A DNA stretch of 64,000 nucleotides from Agathobaculum sp. Marseille-P7918 (lineage in GTDB: Bacteria > Bacillota > Clostridia > Oscillospirales > Butyricicoccaceae), in assembly GCF_900625105.1 (NCBI RefSeq), contig NZ_UYYD01000009.1, positions 28,973-92,972 on the forward strand, read 5' to 3'. Made by a program: the position numbers and the translations under genes. The notes beneath the pieces were generated by a model, which saw nothing but the letters and a program-made list of their open reading frames with translations, had not been told where the DNA came from and ran no database searches. Positions 27,480 through 34,554 of the stretch are shown here, in pieces. The number at the start of each line of letters is the position of its first letter. The first letter of the stretch is position 1.

Positions 27480-28406
27480 ATGAATACATTTTTTGAGCAA
27501 TCCCGTTCCCATTGGGTGCGGTATGAACGCTATGAAATCAAAACAGGCAAGGACGGGAAGAAATACATCACCCCGGCAAAGGATGCCAGGCCGGATGTCT
27601 ATAACCCACTCAAGGAAGCCCCGGACATTGTGCTGGATGCTCTGAATGTGGGGATGCTGATGATGAACGGCAAGAAAAGCTCTGAGCCAGAGGTAGAAAA
27701 GGCAATCTTGGAATTTATTACCCACTATGGGCTGCTGGGCCTGATGACGGCCCTGCCCACCACGCCGTCCTTTATGGATTATGAGGCGGTATATCTGCCA
27801 AAGAACCATTTTATCAAGGAAGAAACGATGGAGACGGAGAAGTATCTGTCCCTGTTTTACCCCTTTGATAAGCTGGATGTGGTCAAGAACGGTGTGGAAT
27901 CCAGTTGGAATGTGTCCAGCGACCGGGCAATGATTGCACTGACCATGACCTTTATGGACGAGCCGATGGCAAAGACCATGAGCTTCCAGCGGGCGTATGC
28001 AGAGCCTTACGATTGGGTGGCACAGCAACTCAAGGATTGGGCATTTAATATGCTGACCTCTTTCTTCTATTATAATGACTATGATTCCATGGAGGAAGAA
28101 AGCCGGAATATGCTGCGTAAGTCTATGGCTGCATTTGGCGGCATTGCACCCACCTATCATATAGAGCTGTTGGATAGGCCAACGATCTATTGGGATTTCC
28201 ATTCCCTGCTGTTGGGGATTCAGATGATGTTCAGCTTCATGCTGGTGGACAGCACAAAGCCGTTGCGGATGTGCAAGCAGTGTCAGAAAGTGTTCCTGAG
28301 TAACCGGGCTAACTCCGCTTTTTGCAGTGCAAGGTGTAAAAATCAGTATAATGTTTATAAGAGCCGGGGAAAGAATAAATCAGAGGATGGTGATAATAAT
28401 GCCTGA
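27480..28406 (+). CDS. DUF6076-like protein with C-terminal zinc finger
   Basis: A 308-residue protein, mostly helical and without a known catalytic motif. It ends in a zinc finger MCKQCQKVFLSNRANSAFCS followed by ARCKNQYNVYKSR, very like the CGNR/FCS-type fingers and similar to those at the C-terminus of the recombinase at 24049-26097. The finger probably binds DNA or RNA. It overlaps the next gene by eight bases, so the two are co-expressed. Proteins of this type are common on Firmicute mobile elements; function unknown. Confidence 0.6.
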   Translation: MNTFFEQSRSHWVRYERYEIKTGKDGKKYITPAKDARPDVYNPLKEAPDIVLDALNVGMLMMNGKKSSEPEVEKAILEFITHYGLLGLMTALPTTPSFMDYEAVYLPKNHFIKEETMETEKYLSLFYPFDKLDVVKNGVESSWNVSSDRAMIALTMTFMDEPMAKTMSFQRAYAEPYDWVAQQLKDWAFNMLTSFFYYNDYDSMEEESRNMLRKSMAAFGGIAPTYHIELLDRPTIYWDFHSLLLGIQMMFSFMLVDSTKPLRMCKQCQKVFLSNRANSAFCSARCKNQYNVYKSRGKNKSEDGDNNA

Positions 28407-29766
28407 AAATCAGAACATAGAATGGAAAGCTAAGTGGAAGGATGACTATCTGGAATGGATTTGCGGCTTCGCCAATGCACAGGGCGGCAAGATTTATATT
28501 GGCTGTGACGATGATGGAAAAGTTATCGGCCTGCCCAATATCCGCAAGCTGCTGGAGGATGTTCCAAACAAAATCCGAAATGCCATGAGCATCGTGGTGG
28601 ATGTCAATCAGCTGGAGCGTGACGGGAAAGAATATCTGGAAATCGTTGTTCCACCATATCCCGTTGCCATAAACTGCAAAGGTGTCTATTATTATAGAAG
28701 CGGCAGCACCATGCAGACCCTTTCTGGCCCAGAACTGGAGAGCTTCATTCTACGCAAACGTGGTGCTTCGTGGGATAATATGCCCTTGCCGGGATTTACG
28801 TTGGATGATATTGATGATGAGTTGGTCAAGAGATTCAAGACCCTTGCCGCCAAGAAGGGCCGGATCGACCAAAGCGTTTTAGACGAGGACAAAGCGGATT
28901 TAATGGAAAAGCTGCGTCTGACCAATGCCGGGTATTATACCAACGCAGCGATGCTGCTGTTCTGCAAAGACCCTGACCGCTGGCAGCTGGGCGCATACAC
29001 AAAAATCGGCTTTTTCGAGAATGATGCCGATCTCCGTTATCAGGATGAAATTCACGGCTCCTTGTTGGAACAGATTGACAAGATCATTGAAGTCATCCAT
29101 CTGAAATATATGAAAGCGAAAATCACTTACGAAGGGATGCAGCGCATTGAGCGTTATTTTGTTCCCGACGCTGCCCTGCGTGAAGCCCTTCTTAACGCTC
29201 TATGCCACAAGCAATATGAAAGCGGCGTTCCGATTCAGATCAGCGTGTATGAGGATAAGCTGTATATCGCTAACTGTGGTAGGCTTCCAGACAACTGGAC
29301 GGCAGACAGCCTGATGTCCAAACACGCATCCCGCCCTTACAACACGGCGATTGCGAATGTGTATTATTTGGCCGGCTTCATCGAGAGCTGGGGACGTGGT
29401 ATTGAGAAAATCTGTCAGGCTTGCAAGGAAGATGGAAGCCCGCTTCCTGCGTACACCGTGCATCCCGGCGATATTATGATTCAGTTTACAGCGTCAGAGG
29501 ATCGGGTTATTCGATCTGCCACCTACAAGGTGACAGAAAAGGTAACAGAAAAGGTAACAGAAAAGGTAACAGAAACCTTGGATGAAAAATCCATGCAAAT
29601 TCTGGCCCTGATTTCCGAAGATCCTGCATACACATCTACCACCATAGCAGATAAGCTATCTATCAGCAGAAAAACAGTTTCTCAGCGTCTGAAGGAGCTG
29701 AAGGAAAAAGGAATCATCGAGCGCATCGGGTCTGACCGAAAAGGCTACTGGAATATAAAGAGCTAA
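28399..29766 (+). CDS. AlbA_2/HATPase_4 ATP-binding transcription-regulator-like protein
   Basis: A 455-residue protein: N-terminal AlbA_2 (Schlafen-like) domain with NIEWKAKWKDDYLEWICGFA and GKIYIGCDDDGKVIGL, then a HATPase_4 domain (ALREALLNALCHKQYESG, RPYNTAIANVYYLAGF, ESWGRGIEKI) and a C-terminal winged helix (ISRKKTVSQRLKELKEKGII type). Between the last two lies a tandem KVTE repeat encoded by about four copies of a 12-base unit (29529-29577). The family is a divergent regulator; some relatives act in phage defence. The start ATG is set by the GAGGATGGTGAT site. Confidence 0.75.
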   Translation: MPENQNIEWKAKWKDDYLEWICGFANAQGGKIYIGCDDDGKVIGLPNIRKLLEDVPNKIRNAMSIVVDVNQLERDGKEYLEIVVPPYPVAINCKGVYYYRSGSTMQTLSGPELESFILRKRGASWDNMPLPGFTLDDIDDELVKRFKTLAAKKGRIDQSVLDEDKADLMEKLRLTNAGYYTNAAMLLFCKDPDRWQLGAYTKIGFFENDADLRYQDEIHGSLLEQIDKIIEVIHLKYMKAKITYEGMQRIERYFVPDAALREALLNALCHKQYESGVPIQISVYEDKLYIANCGRLPDNWTADSLMSKHASRPYNTAIANVYYLAGFIESWGRGIEKICQACKEDGSPLPAYTVHPGDIMIQFTASEDRVIRSATYKVTEKVTEKVTEKVTETLDEKSMQILALISEDPAYTSTTIADKLSISRKTVSQRLKELKEKGIIERIGSDRKGYWNIKS

Positions 29767-29778
29767 GTGATACAGAAT

Positions 29779-29818
29779 TAGCCCCACACCAGCGTTCATT
29801 CATGCTGATGCGGGGCTA
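29779..29818. terminator. hairpin between convergent genes
   Basis: AGCCCCACACCAGC pairs imperfectly with GCTGATGCGGGGCT. It lies between the AlbA-type gene and the leftward TnpV gene and could end both transcripts. Confidence 0.6.
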
Positions 29819-29826
29819 ACATGTGT

Positions 29827-30198
29827 TTAGCAATATACAAGCTCCGTCAGAACAATTTCCTCTGCACGGTTATGAATGTTGTTCATGCGCCGTACCCATT
29901 CCATTTGATCGGTAGCTTTAAGTGCCTCGGTCACACCTTCCAGTCGTGCCATAGCTTCGCACATGATCTCCATACGCTGATTGCAGGATTTGTCTATCTC
30001 TGCAAGATGTTCATGCAGGGTGCAGCTTGTTAGGTAGTGTGCATAAAGGACGGGACGATGCTCTTTCAAGTAGCGGCGGCGCATACGGCCATACTTACCG
30101 ATCTGATATTCCTCGGTCTCCGGCAGCGCAAGGTCGGGGATATAGTAATCGCCAACCTTCGTATATGTGCCGCCCATTTCTTCAAAAATAGACTTCAT
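29827..30198 (-). CDS. TnpV-family transposon protein
   Basis: About 123 residues. The ATG at 30198 fits the GAAGGGAG site better than the ATG six bases before it. The pattern MKSIFEEMGGTYTKVGDYYI followed by PDLALPETEEYQIGKYGRMR and a helical C-terminus is that of TnpV, encoded in Tn4451-type elements near an end of the transposon. The biochemical role is unknown. Here it lies about 145 bases from the right end of the inner element, which agrees with the border assigned at 30344. Confidence 0.8.
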   Translation of the reverse strand: MKSIFEEMGGTYTKVGDYYIPDLALPETEEYQIGKYGRMRRRYLKEHRPVLYAHYLTSCTLHEHLAEIDKSCNQRMEIMCEAMARLEGVTEALKATDQMEWVRRMNNIHNRAEEIVLTELVYC

Positions 30199-30341
30199 TT
30201 TCATGCTCCCTTCGTGCTAAAATGTCAGCAGTTATGCGGATTTTTTTCCTTTCCCACAACTGCCAGACCAATTCACCACAAATGAGCCGCCAGTCATGTA
30301 ATAGTATTAGGCGGTAGAAACCACCCTCTACATATTACATC

Positions 30342-30443
30342 TTGATTGGCTATGCTGTTGCTCTCGCCATCCAGCGCGTCCTCTTGGGACAGGCGGGCGT
30401 ATAAAGCGGTAATGTTGTCGGGATAATTGGTGTTTGCTGTCAT
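30342..30443 (-). pseudogene. large serine recombinase, N-terminal 34 codons (split gene)
   Basis: From ATG 30443 (behind CAGGAGGAATGAACC) the frame encodes the start of a resolvase domain with the catalytic serine (TALYARLSQEDALDGE, Ser19) and SNSIANQ. It then runs into the end of the inner element and stops after 15 foreign codons. The missing remainder is at 8944-10497. The truncated peptide of about 49 residues cannot fold as a recombinase. Confidence 0.9.
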
Positions 30444-30446
30444 GGT

Positions 30447-30704
30447 TCATTCCTCCTGTAATGAACGCCCGACAAACAGGTTGCTGTCTTTATTATACTG
30501 CGGTTCGTCCTCTTTGTCAGCAGATGCAGCAATGGCTTCCGAGCGAATGAGCCGCACCATTTTGTCATAGAGCGGTTCTGTACCGCCGCAGGAAGTATGT
30601 ACTTCATAGACCGTTCCACCGAGCCTGTAACAGACAGTTTCTTGCAGCGGATTTCCCCATTTTGGCAAATAATCGCTCTCTTTGGTGCTTCGTTTCTTTT
30701 CCAT
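30447..30704 (-). CDS. TnpW-like protein of the outer element
   Basis: An 85-residue protein whose stop lies four bases before the recombinase start. It has the TnpW layout: ETVCYRLGGTVYEVHTSCGG then DKMVRLIRSEAIAA, with a charged tail. The start ATG at 30704 follows GGAAAGGACGGG; a longer upstream frame with poor composition is not believed. It is intact although the recombinase it accompanies is split. Confidence 0.7.
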   Translation of the reverse strand: MEKKRSTKESDYLPKWGNPLQETVCYRLGGTVYEVHTSCGGTEPLYDKMVRLIRSEAIAASADKEDEPQYNKDSNLFVGRSLQEE

Positions 30705-30933
30705 CCCGTTCCCGTCCTTTCCGGGGAAGTCACAACAGAGCAAGCATAGGAAGTGTGGCCACACTTCCGCAAAATCTCCGTTTCCGGCCTGCTGCCGGAG
30801 CGGAGATTTTTGCTTGTTGGGAGCTTCCCAAACCCTTGTTTTTTGCTTCGCCAATAATACACTTGAAAGGGCGAAAACTACCCGCTAAATGAGCATTTTC
30901 AACGAACTAAATGATTTTGCAGTATATAGGTCA

Positions 30934-30985
30934 TTGACTTTATTGTGATGATAGTGTATAGTGTGTATTATAGAACATCACACTA
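30934..30985 (+). promoter_or_regulatory. sigma-A promoter with overlapping GntR operator
   Basis: TTGACT at 30934-30939, 17 bases, TATAGT at 30957-30962. An inverted repeat TAGTGTG (30959-30965) / CACACTA (30979-30985) overlaps the -10 box and start region, the expected autoregulatory operator for the YtrA-type GntR protein encoded 20 bases downstream. Confidence 0.75.
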
Positions 30986-31005
30986 GAACAGGAGGTGATA
31001 GTCCT

Positions 31006-31380
31006 GTGAAGATCGTAATCTCAAATACTTCTGATACCCCCCTATACCAGCAAATCAAAGATCAGATTAAAGATGCTATTTTGAAAGAGGAACTGGTAGA
31101 AGGCGATCCCCTTCCATCTATCCGCACCTTTGCAAATGACCTGTCGGTAAGCGTTCTAACAATACGACGGGTTTACGAAGAACTGGAGCAAGAGGGATTT
31201 GTAACCAGCCAAGTTGGTATAGGAACCTTCATATCAACAAGCAATCTGGAGTTGTTGCGGGATTCCAAACGCAGACTTGTTGAACAGAAGATGCAGGATA
31301 TGATTCAAACAGCGAAATCACTTAAAATCACAAAAGAAGAACTGAACATGATGATGGATATTTTGTATGAGGAGGTCTAA
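31006..31380 (+). CDS. YtrA-type GntR transcription regulator
   Basis: A 124-residue protein. The GTG start at 31006 follows AGGAGGTGATAGTCCT. It is a winged helix of GntR type (PLYQQIKDQIKDAI, DPLPSIRTFANDLSVSVLTI, GFVTSQVGIGTFIS) with a short helical tail and no effector domain, which defines the YtrA subfamily. Such regulators repress an ABC transporter operon they head and respond to cell-wall antibiotics. It is coupled to the ATPase gene. Confidence 0.88.
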   Translation: MKIVISNTSDTPLYQQIKDQIKDAILKEELVEGDPLPSIRTFANDLSVSVLTIRRVYEELEQEGFVTSQVGIGTFISTSNLELLRDSKRRLVEQKMQDMIQTAKSLKITKEELNMMMDILYEEV

Positions 31381-31381
31381 T

Positions 31382-32242
31382 ATGCAACCACTTTTAGAGG
31401 TGGAAGGTCTTAAAAAGACATATCCCGGTTTTCAGTTGAATGGAGTGTCCTTTTCAATTTATGAAGATTGTATCACGGGTTTTATCGGTGCAAACGGCGC
31501 TGGAAAAACCACTACCATACGCTCCATTCTTCACCTGATTTCACATGAGGCTGGCACCATAAAATTTAAGGGTAAAGACATATCAAAAACAGAAAAATCT
31601 TTCAAGGATTCTATTGGAGTTGTCTTTGACGAGGGATTCTTCTATGATGAATTAACCTTGACCCAGATGAAGAACTTGATTGCTTCTTCCTACTCCCATT
31701 GGGACAACGGGGCATATACGCATTACTTAGATGCTTTTTCTCTTAGACCCGATCAAACCATTTCTTCTCTCTCTCGTGGCATGAAAATGAAGTTCTCATT
31801 GGCATTGGCGCTGTCCCACCATGCGGAGCTGCTGATTATGGACGAACCCACAAGTGGCCTTGACCCTCTGGTGAGAAAGCAATTCATTGAAATTTTGAAA
31901 GAATTCATGGATCAGGGCGGAAAGGCTGTATTCTATTCCACGCACAACACTTCTGATTTGGATAAAGCTGCGGATATGCTGGTGATGATCGACAACGGCA
32001 AAATTCTGTTCGAGGAAGATAAAGATATGCTGTTGGAAGCCCATCGGCTCGTGAAAGGAAAGGGCCTGTTGCCCGCCGAAACCAAAAAGCTGTTCTTGAA
32101 AGTGGAGCAAACGAAATACGGTTTTACGGGAGTTACCAACCAAGTGGAAGAAGCAAGGAGGATATTCCCGGATGCTGTACTTGAACGAGTGACGGTCGAG
32201 GACATCATGCTTTCCTACATGAAGGAGGGTAAACCCGTATGA
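31382..32242 (+). CDS. ABC-2 type transporter ATP-binding protein
   Basis: A 286-residue ATPase with ATG 31382 behind GGAGGTCTAAT. Walker A GANGAGKTT, signature LSRGMKMKFSLALAL, Walker B LLIMDEPTSGLD and switch His FYSTHN are present. The C-terminal extension of about 80 residues is usual for YtrB/EcsA-like ATPases. It overlaps the permease gene by four bases and is under the GntR regulator, so the three form a YtrA-like antibiotic-response operon of the outer transposon. Confidence 0.9.
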   Translation: MQPLLEVEGLKKTYPGFQLNGVSFSIYEDCITGFIGANGAGKTTTIRSILHLISHEAGTIKFKGKDISKTEKSFKDSIGVVFDEGFFYDELTLTQMKNLIASSYSHWDNGAYTHYLDAFSLRPDQTISSLSRGMKMKFSLALALSHHAELLIMDEPTSGLDPLVRKQFIEILKEFMDQGGKAVFYSTHNTSDLDKAADMLVMIDNGKILFEEDKDMLLEAHRLVKGKGLLPAETKKLFLKVEQTKYGFTGVTNQVEEARRIFPDAVLERVTVEDIMLSYMKEGKPV

Positions 32243-32883
32243 TTTTACAACTGTTGAAGAAGGATTGCATTATTGCAAAGAACTATGTGACTGCGGTTAT
32301 TCTCATTGGGGTGGGCCTGCCGGTGCTCTTGGTCTGGAAACAACCTCAAATGCTTGAAGTGTTTGCACTTCCGGGAGCTGTCTTTATTTCTTCTGTTGCG
32401 TTCAATCTTGCGGTTTCCGAAAAGGAAAATATGTACCCTAAAGCAACGGCGCTGCTTTGTGCCACTCCTTATAACAGAGGGAAACTCGTAGAGGAAAAGT
32501 ATCTGCTCTACTTTTTAATTTATCTTTATTGCTGTGTGGCATTCCGGATTGAAATGGAAGTTATCCCCCAGCTTGCCGCTGTTGATTTCGTGCGGTCTGT
32601 TGTCATTGTTTTTTGGATTCAGGTTATTTGTATGGGCATATTCCTTCCCATTCAATACCGATTCGGATATGAAAAAACAAAGCTGTTGGCAATGCTGCTG
32701 GTCGTTGCTGGCCCTGTACTTATGAGCGTGGCTAATTCTGTCGTAGTACCGGCAACAGTTACCCAATCGTTCTCTGCCGTTCCCGGTGTAATGTATATCG
32801 TGCTCTGGGTGATTGGGGGCGCACTTTGGCTTTTCTCTATGTTTGTATCCAAAAAAATCTTTTCAAGTATTGATTTGTTTTGA
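32239..32883 (+). CDS. ABC-2 type permease (six-helix)
   Basis: A 214-residue integral membrane protein with about six helices (for example NYVTAVILIGVGLPVLLVW, SVVIVFWIQVICMGIFLP, LLAMLLVVAGPVLMSVA, VMYIVLWVIGGALWLFSMFV). It resembles the ABC2_membrane_5 permeases that pair with YtrA-regulated ATPases. It completes the transporter and may export or sense cell-envelope-active compounds. The conserved cytoplasmic motif around NLAVSEKENMYPKATALLC is kept, so it appears functional. Confidence 0.82.
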   Translation: MILQLLKKDCIIAKNYVTAVILIGVGLPVLLVWKQPQMLEVFALPGAVFISSVAFNLAVSEKENMYPKATALLCATPYNRGKLVEEKYLLYFLIYLYCCVAFRIEMEVIPQLAAVDFVRSVVIVFWIQVICMGIFLPIQYRFGYEKTKLLAMLLVVAGPVLMSVANSVVVPATVTQSFSAVPGVMYIVLWVIGGALWLFSMFVSKKIFSSIDLF

Positions 32884-32892
32884 GGGTTTGGC

Positions 32893-33081
32893 ATGGGTGA
32901 AACTCAATGGATTATGTGTCCCGTGTGTGGCAGTAAAACACGGCTGCGTATTCGATACGACACGGTGCTTGAACGGTTTCCGCTGTATTGTCCGAAATGT
33001 AAGCAGGAAACGCTAATCAGTGTACGACAACAAAATATTTCAGTTATTAAAGAGCCAGACGCTAAGACGCAGAGCCGATAA
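32893..33081 (+). CDS. cysteine-rich KTR domain protein
   Basis: A 62-residue protein with two CxxC pairs (IMCPVCGSKTRLRIR and LYCPKCKQETLISV), a zinc ribbon of the KTR type seen in clostridial conjugative and mobilizable transposons. It follows the ABC permease by nine bases. Role unknown; a small nucleic-acid-binding regulator is likely. Confidence 0.8.
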   Translation: MGETQWIMCPVCGSKTRLRIRYDTVLERFPLYCPKCKQETLISVRQQNISVIKEPDAKTQSR

Positions 33082-33119
33082 CACTGAGGTAAAACCTCGG
33101 ATGCTATCGGCTCTGTTTT
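33071..33119 (+). terminator. rho-independent terminator after the KTR gene
   Basis: AGAGCCGATA pairs with TATCGGCTCT around an inner GAGGT-AAA-ACCTC stem, followed by GTTTTA. It ends the GntR/ABC/KTR operon. Confidence 0.85.
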
Positions 33120-33292
33120 ACTTTATAACCAACAATAACAGCCTGCCCCGCCCGAGGGGGAAAAGAAAAAACCGTTGCGGGGCAGGTTGATTTCGTGCGC
33201 TCATTCTACAAATTCCAGCGGCGGTTTTGAGAAATCAAGGCTGCCGCTTTCCTCTTGCCCGGCGCAGGATCAGCGGCACGGAGGGAGCCGCC

Positions 33293-33391
33293 ATGTTAAT
33301 ACGACTTGCTTTTCAACGGAATAACGTCTCAAAAAAAGCCTATACCCGACAGGGGGCAGCTCCGGCCAAAAATATGAACTATACCATGTAA
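33293..33391 (+). CDS. possible 32-residue ORF upstream of sigma-like gene
   Basis: ATG at 33293 behind GAGGGAGCCGCC, ending with TAA at 33389-33391. It encodes a basic peptide (MLIRLAFQRNNVSKK start). It lies in the 440-base region between the KTR terminator and the sigma-like gene, which is otherwise without a gene and has several GC hairpins. It may be a leader peptide or not translated at all. Confidence 0.3.
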   Translation: MLIRLAFQRNNVSKKAYTRQGAAPAKNMNYTM

Positions 33392-33563
33392 GAAAACTTC
33401 ATATCTCTTTCATTTCCACTCGGTCGGTCTACGACTTACCGGGCGAATTTTGTCGGTTCCTGCGGCCTTTCAGTGCGGGACGAAATTTCCGCAGCAACAT
33501 AGACACAAGGGGCGGCGCAACCAGCCCCGACTTTTCACTCTCCCGCAGATCGGGGGTGAGGAA

Positions 33564-34013
33564 ATGAAATACATCCCTGACGATTATGGAGAACGCTGTC
33601 GGTTTGATGCTTTTTGCAAAACTGTTCTCTGCAACGAGGCCAAAACCTATCTGCGGGATTTGGACCGCCAGCGGGGCCGGGAAACCCAGTTCAGCGCTTT
33701 GCCGCAACATGAAATGGACAAGCTGTTCACGGTGGACGAATACCCAAGCGACAGCATCCTATTCACGGCCTATGGCTATACCCTGCATATCCGGGACGAG
33801 CTGGTTGCCGCTGCCTTTGCCAGTCTGCCGGAACAGGAGCAAAGCATTTTGATCCTGCACTGTGTTTTGGAGCTGGCAGACGGAGAGATCGGCGGTCTTG
33901 CGGGAATGTCCCGCAGCGCCGTCCAGCGCCACAAAGTAAAAACACTGAATGAACTGCGAAAAGACTTACAGTCCAAAGGAGTGAGAAACCAACATGAAGC
34001 AACCGACTTTTAA
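33564..34013 (+). CDS. sigma-70 family protein of transposon
   Basis: A 149-residue protein starting at an ATG behind GGGGGTGAGGAA. The C-terminal 70 residues contain sigma region 4 (LPEQEQSILILHCVLELADG, EIGGLAGMSRSAVQRHKVK). The N-terminal part is a shortened region-2-like helix set. The same protein with the following small HTH gene occurs near the integrase end of Tn916- and CTn-like elements in Clostridia, where it regulates excision genes. It overlaps the next gene by 20 bases. Confidence 0.8.
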   Translation: MKYIPDDYGERCRFDAFCKTVLCNEAKTYLRDLDRQRGRETQFSALPQHEMDKLFTVDEYPSDSILFTAYGYTLHIRDELVAAAFASLPEQEQSILILHCVLELADGEIGGLAGMSRSAVQRHKVKTLNELRKDLQSKGVRNQHEATDF

Positions 34014-34230
34014 CGGCAGAGTGCTTTTGCCAATGGACGTAATTGAGACCGCCCGCGCAGGCGATCCGTTGGCATTGGAGCGCGTCTTGCGGTATTACGA
34101 CCGTTACATCAACAAGATTTGTACGCGAACGCTTTATGACAAAGATGGTTTGCCGTACATAGGCGTGGACGAGTATATGAAGCAACGCTTGCAGGCAAAG
34201 CTGGTAGGAGCCATCGTAGTCAAGAAATAG
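33994..34230 (+). CDS. helix-turn-helix protein (transposon regulator)
   Basis: A 78-residue protein, PMDVIETARAGDPLALERVL then YYDRYINKICTRTLYDKDGL and a C-terminal helix. It is the small HTH partner found next to the sigma-like protein on conjugative transposons. The usual next genes (excisionase, integrase) are absent; instead the GHKL-type gene follows after 324 bases. Confidence 0.7.
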   Translation: MKQPTFNGRVLLPMDVIETARAGDPLALERVLRYYDRYINKICTRTLYDKDGLPYIGVDEYMKQRLQAKLVGAIVVKK

Positions 34231-34554
34231 CAAAACCAAAGGAAGCTGTCAAGGGTCAAGATGAACGCTTCGCGCCCTTGACGGCTTCCTCCGCCTTTGC
34301 TGTGTGGCAATCAAGCGGGCGCAAGCAGAAATCCGCTTGCACCCGTTGCTATTATGGTATCTGAACCTACGCACTTAAAGGTCGAAAAAGCCTGATATCA
34401 CAGGCCTTTTTTGGTGTGATTGGATTGCGAAGAATATCTTATCATTCTTATGTTTGTAAATGCCGTTCTAAATGCGTAGAATATTGTATTGTACCGCTTC
34501 ATTCTTGTATTTGTGACAGCATTGCACTATAATAAATTTATTGGAGGTGATCCT
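34231..34554 (+). promoter_or_regulatory. terminators and promoter before the GHKL-nuclease-like gene
   Basis: The 324-base gap holds a stem GGAAGC-CAAGGG / CCCTTG-GCTTCC at about 34240-34290 and a second terminator AAAAAGCCTG / CAGGCCTTTTTT at 34385-34412. A good promoter follows: TTGTAT at 34505-34510, 17 bases, TATAAT at 34528-34533, 21 bases before the ATG. The following gene is thus insulated and has its own promoter. Confidence 0.75.

Larger units (their letters stand above)
10499..30343. mobile_element. inner mobilizable element nested in the outer recombinase gene (19.8 kb)
   Basis: The left border is TTGA at 10495-10498 and the right border TTGA at 30342-30345. Deleting the DNA between rebuilds the recombinase reading frame exactly (SNSIANQ joined to KKILLKYATDN). 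The element has its own large serine recombinase (24049-26097), TnpW- and TnpV-like proteins, a MobA/L relaxase, replication and partition genes, and cargo (Bce-like ABC transporter with two-component system, ECF sigma factor). A repeat pair ATGTAATA/TATTACAT lies just inside the right end (30295-30340), a plausible recombinase binding site. Confidence 0.85.

Noticed and set aside
31382..32883. Acquired drug-resistance gene
   Set aside because: The transporter is of the YtrA-regulated envelope-response type; no known drug-inactivating enzyme or ribosomal protection gene is present in the window.
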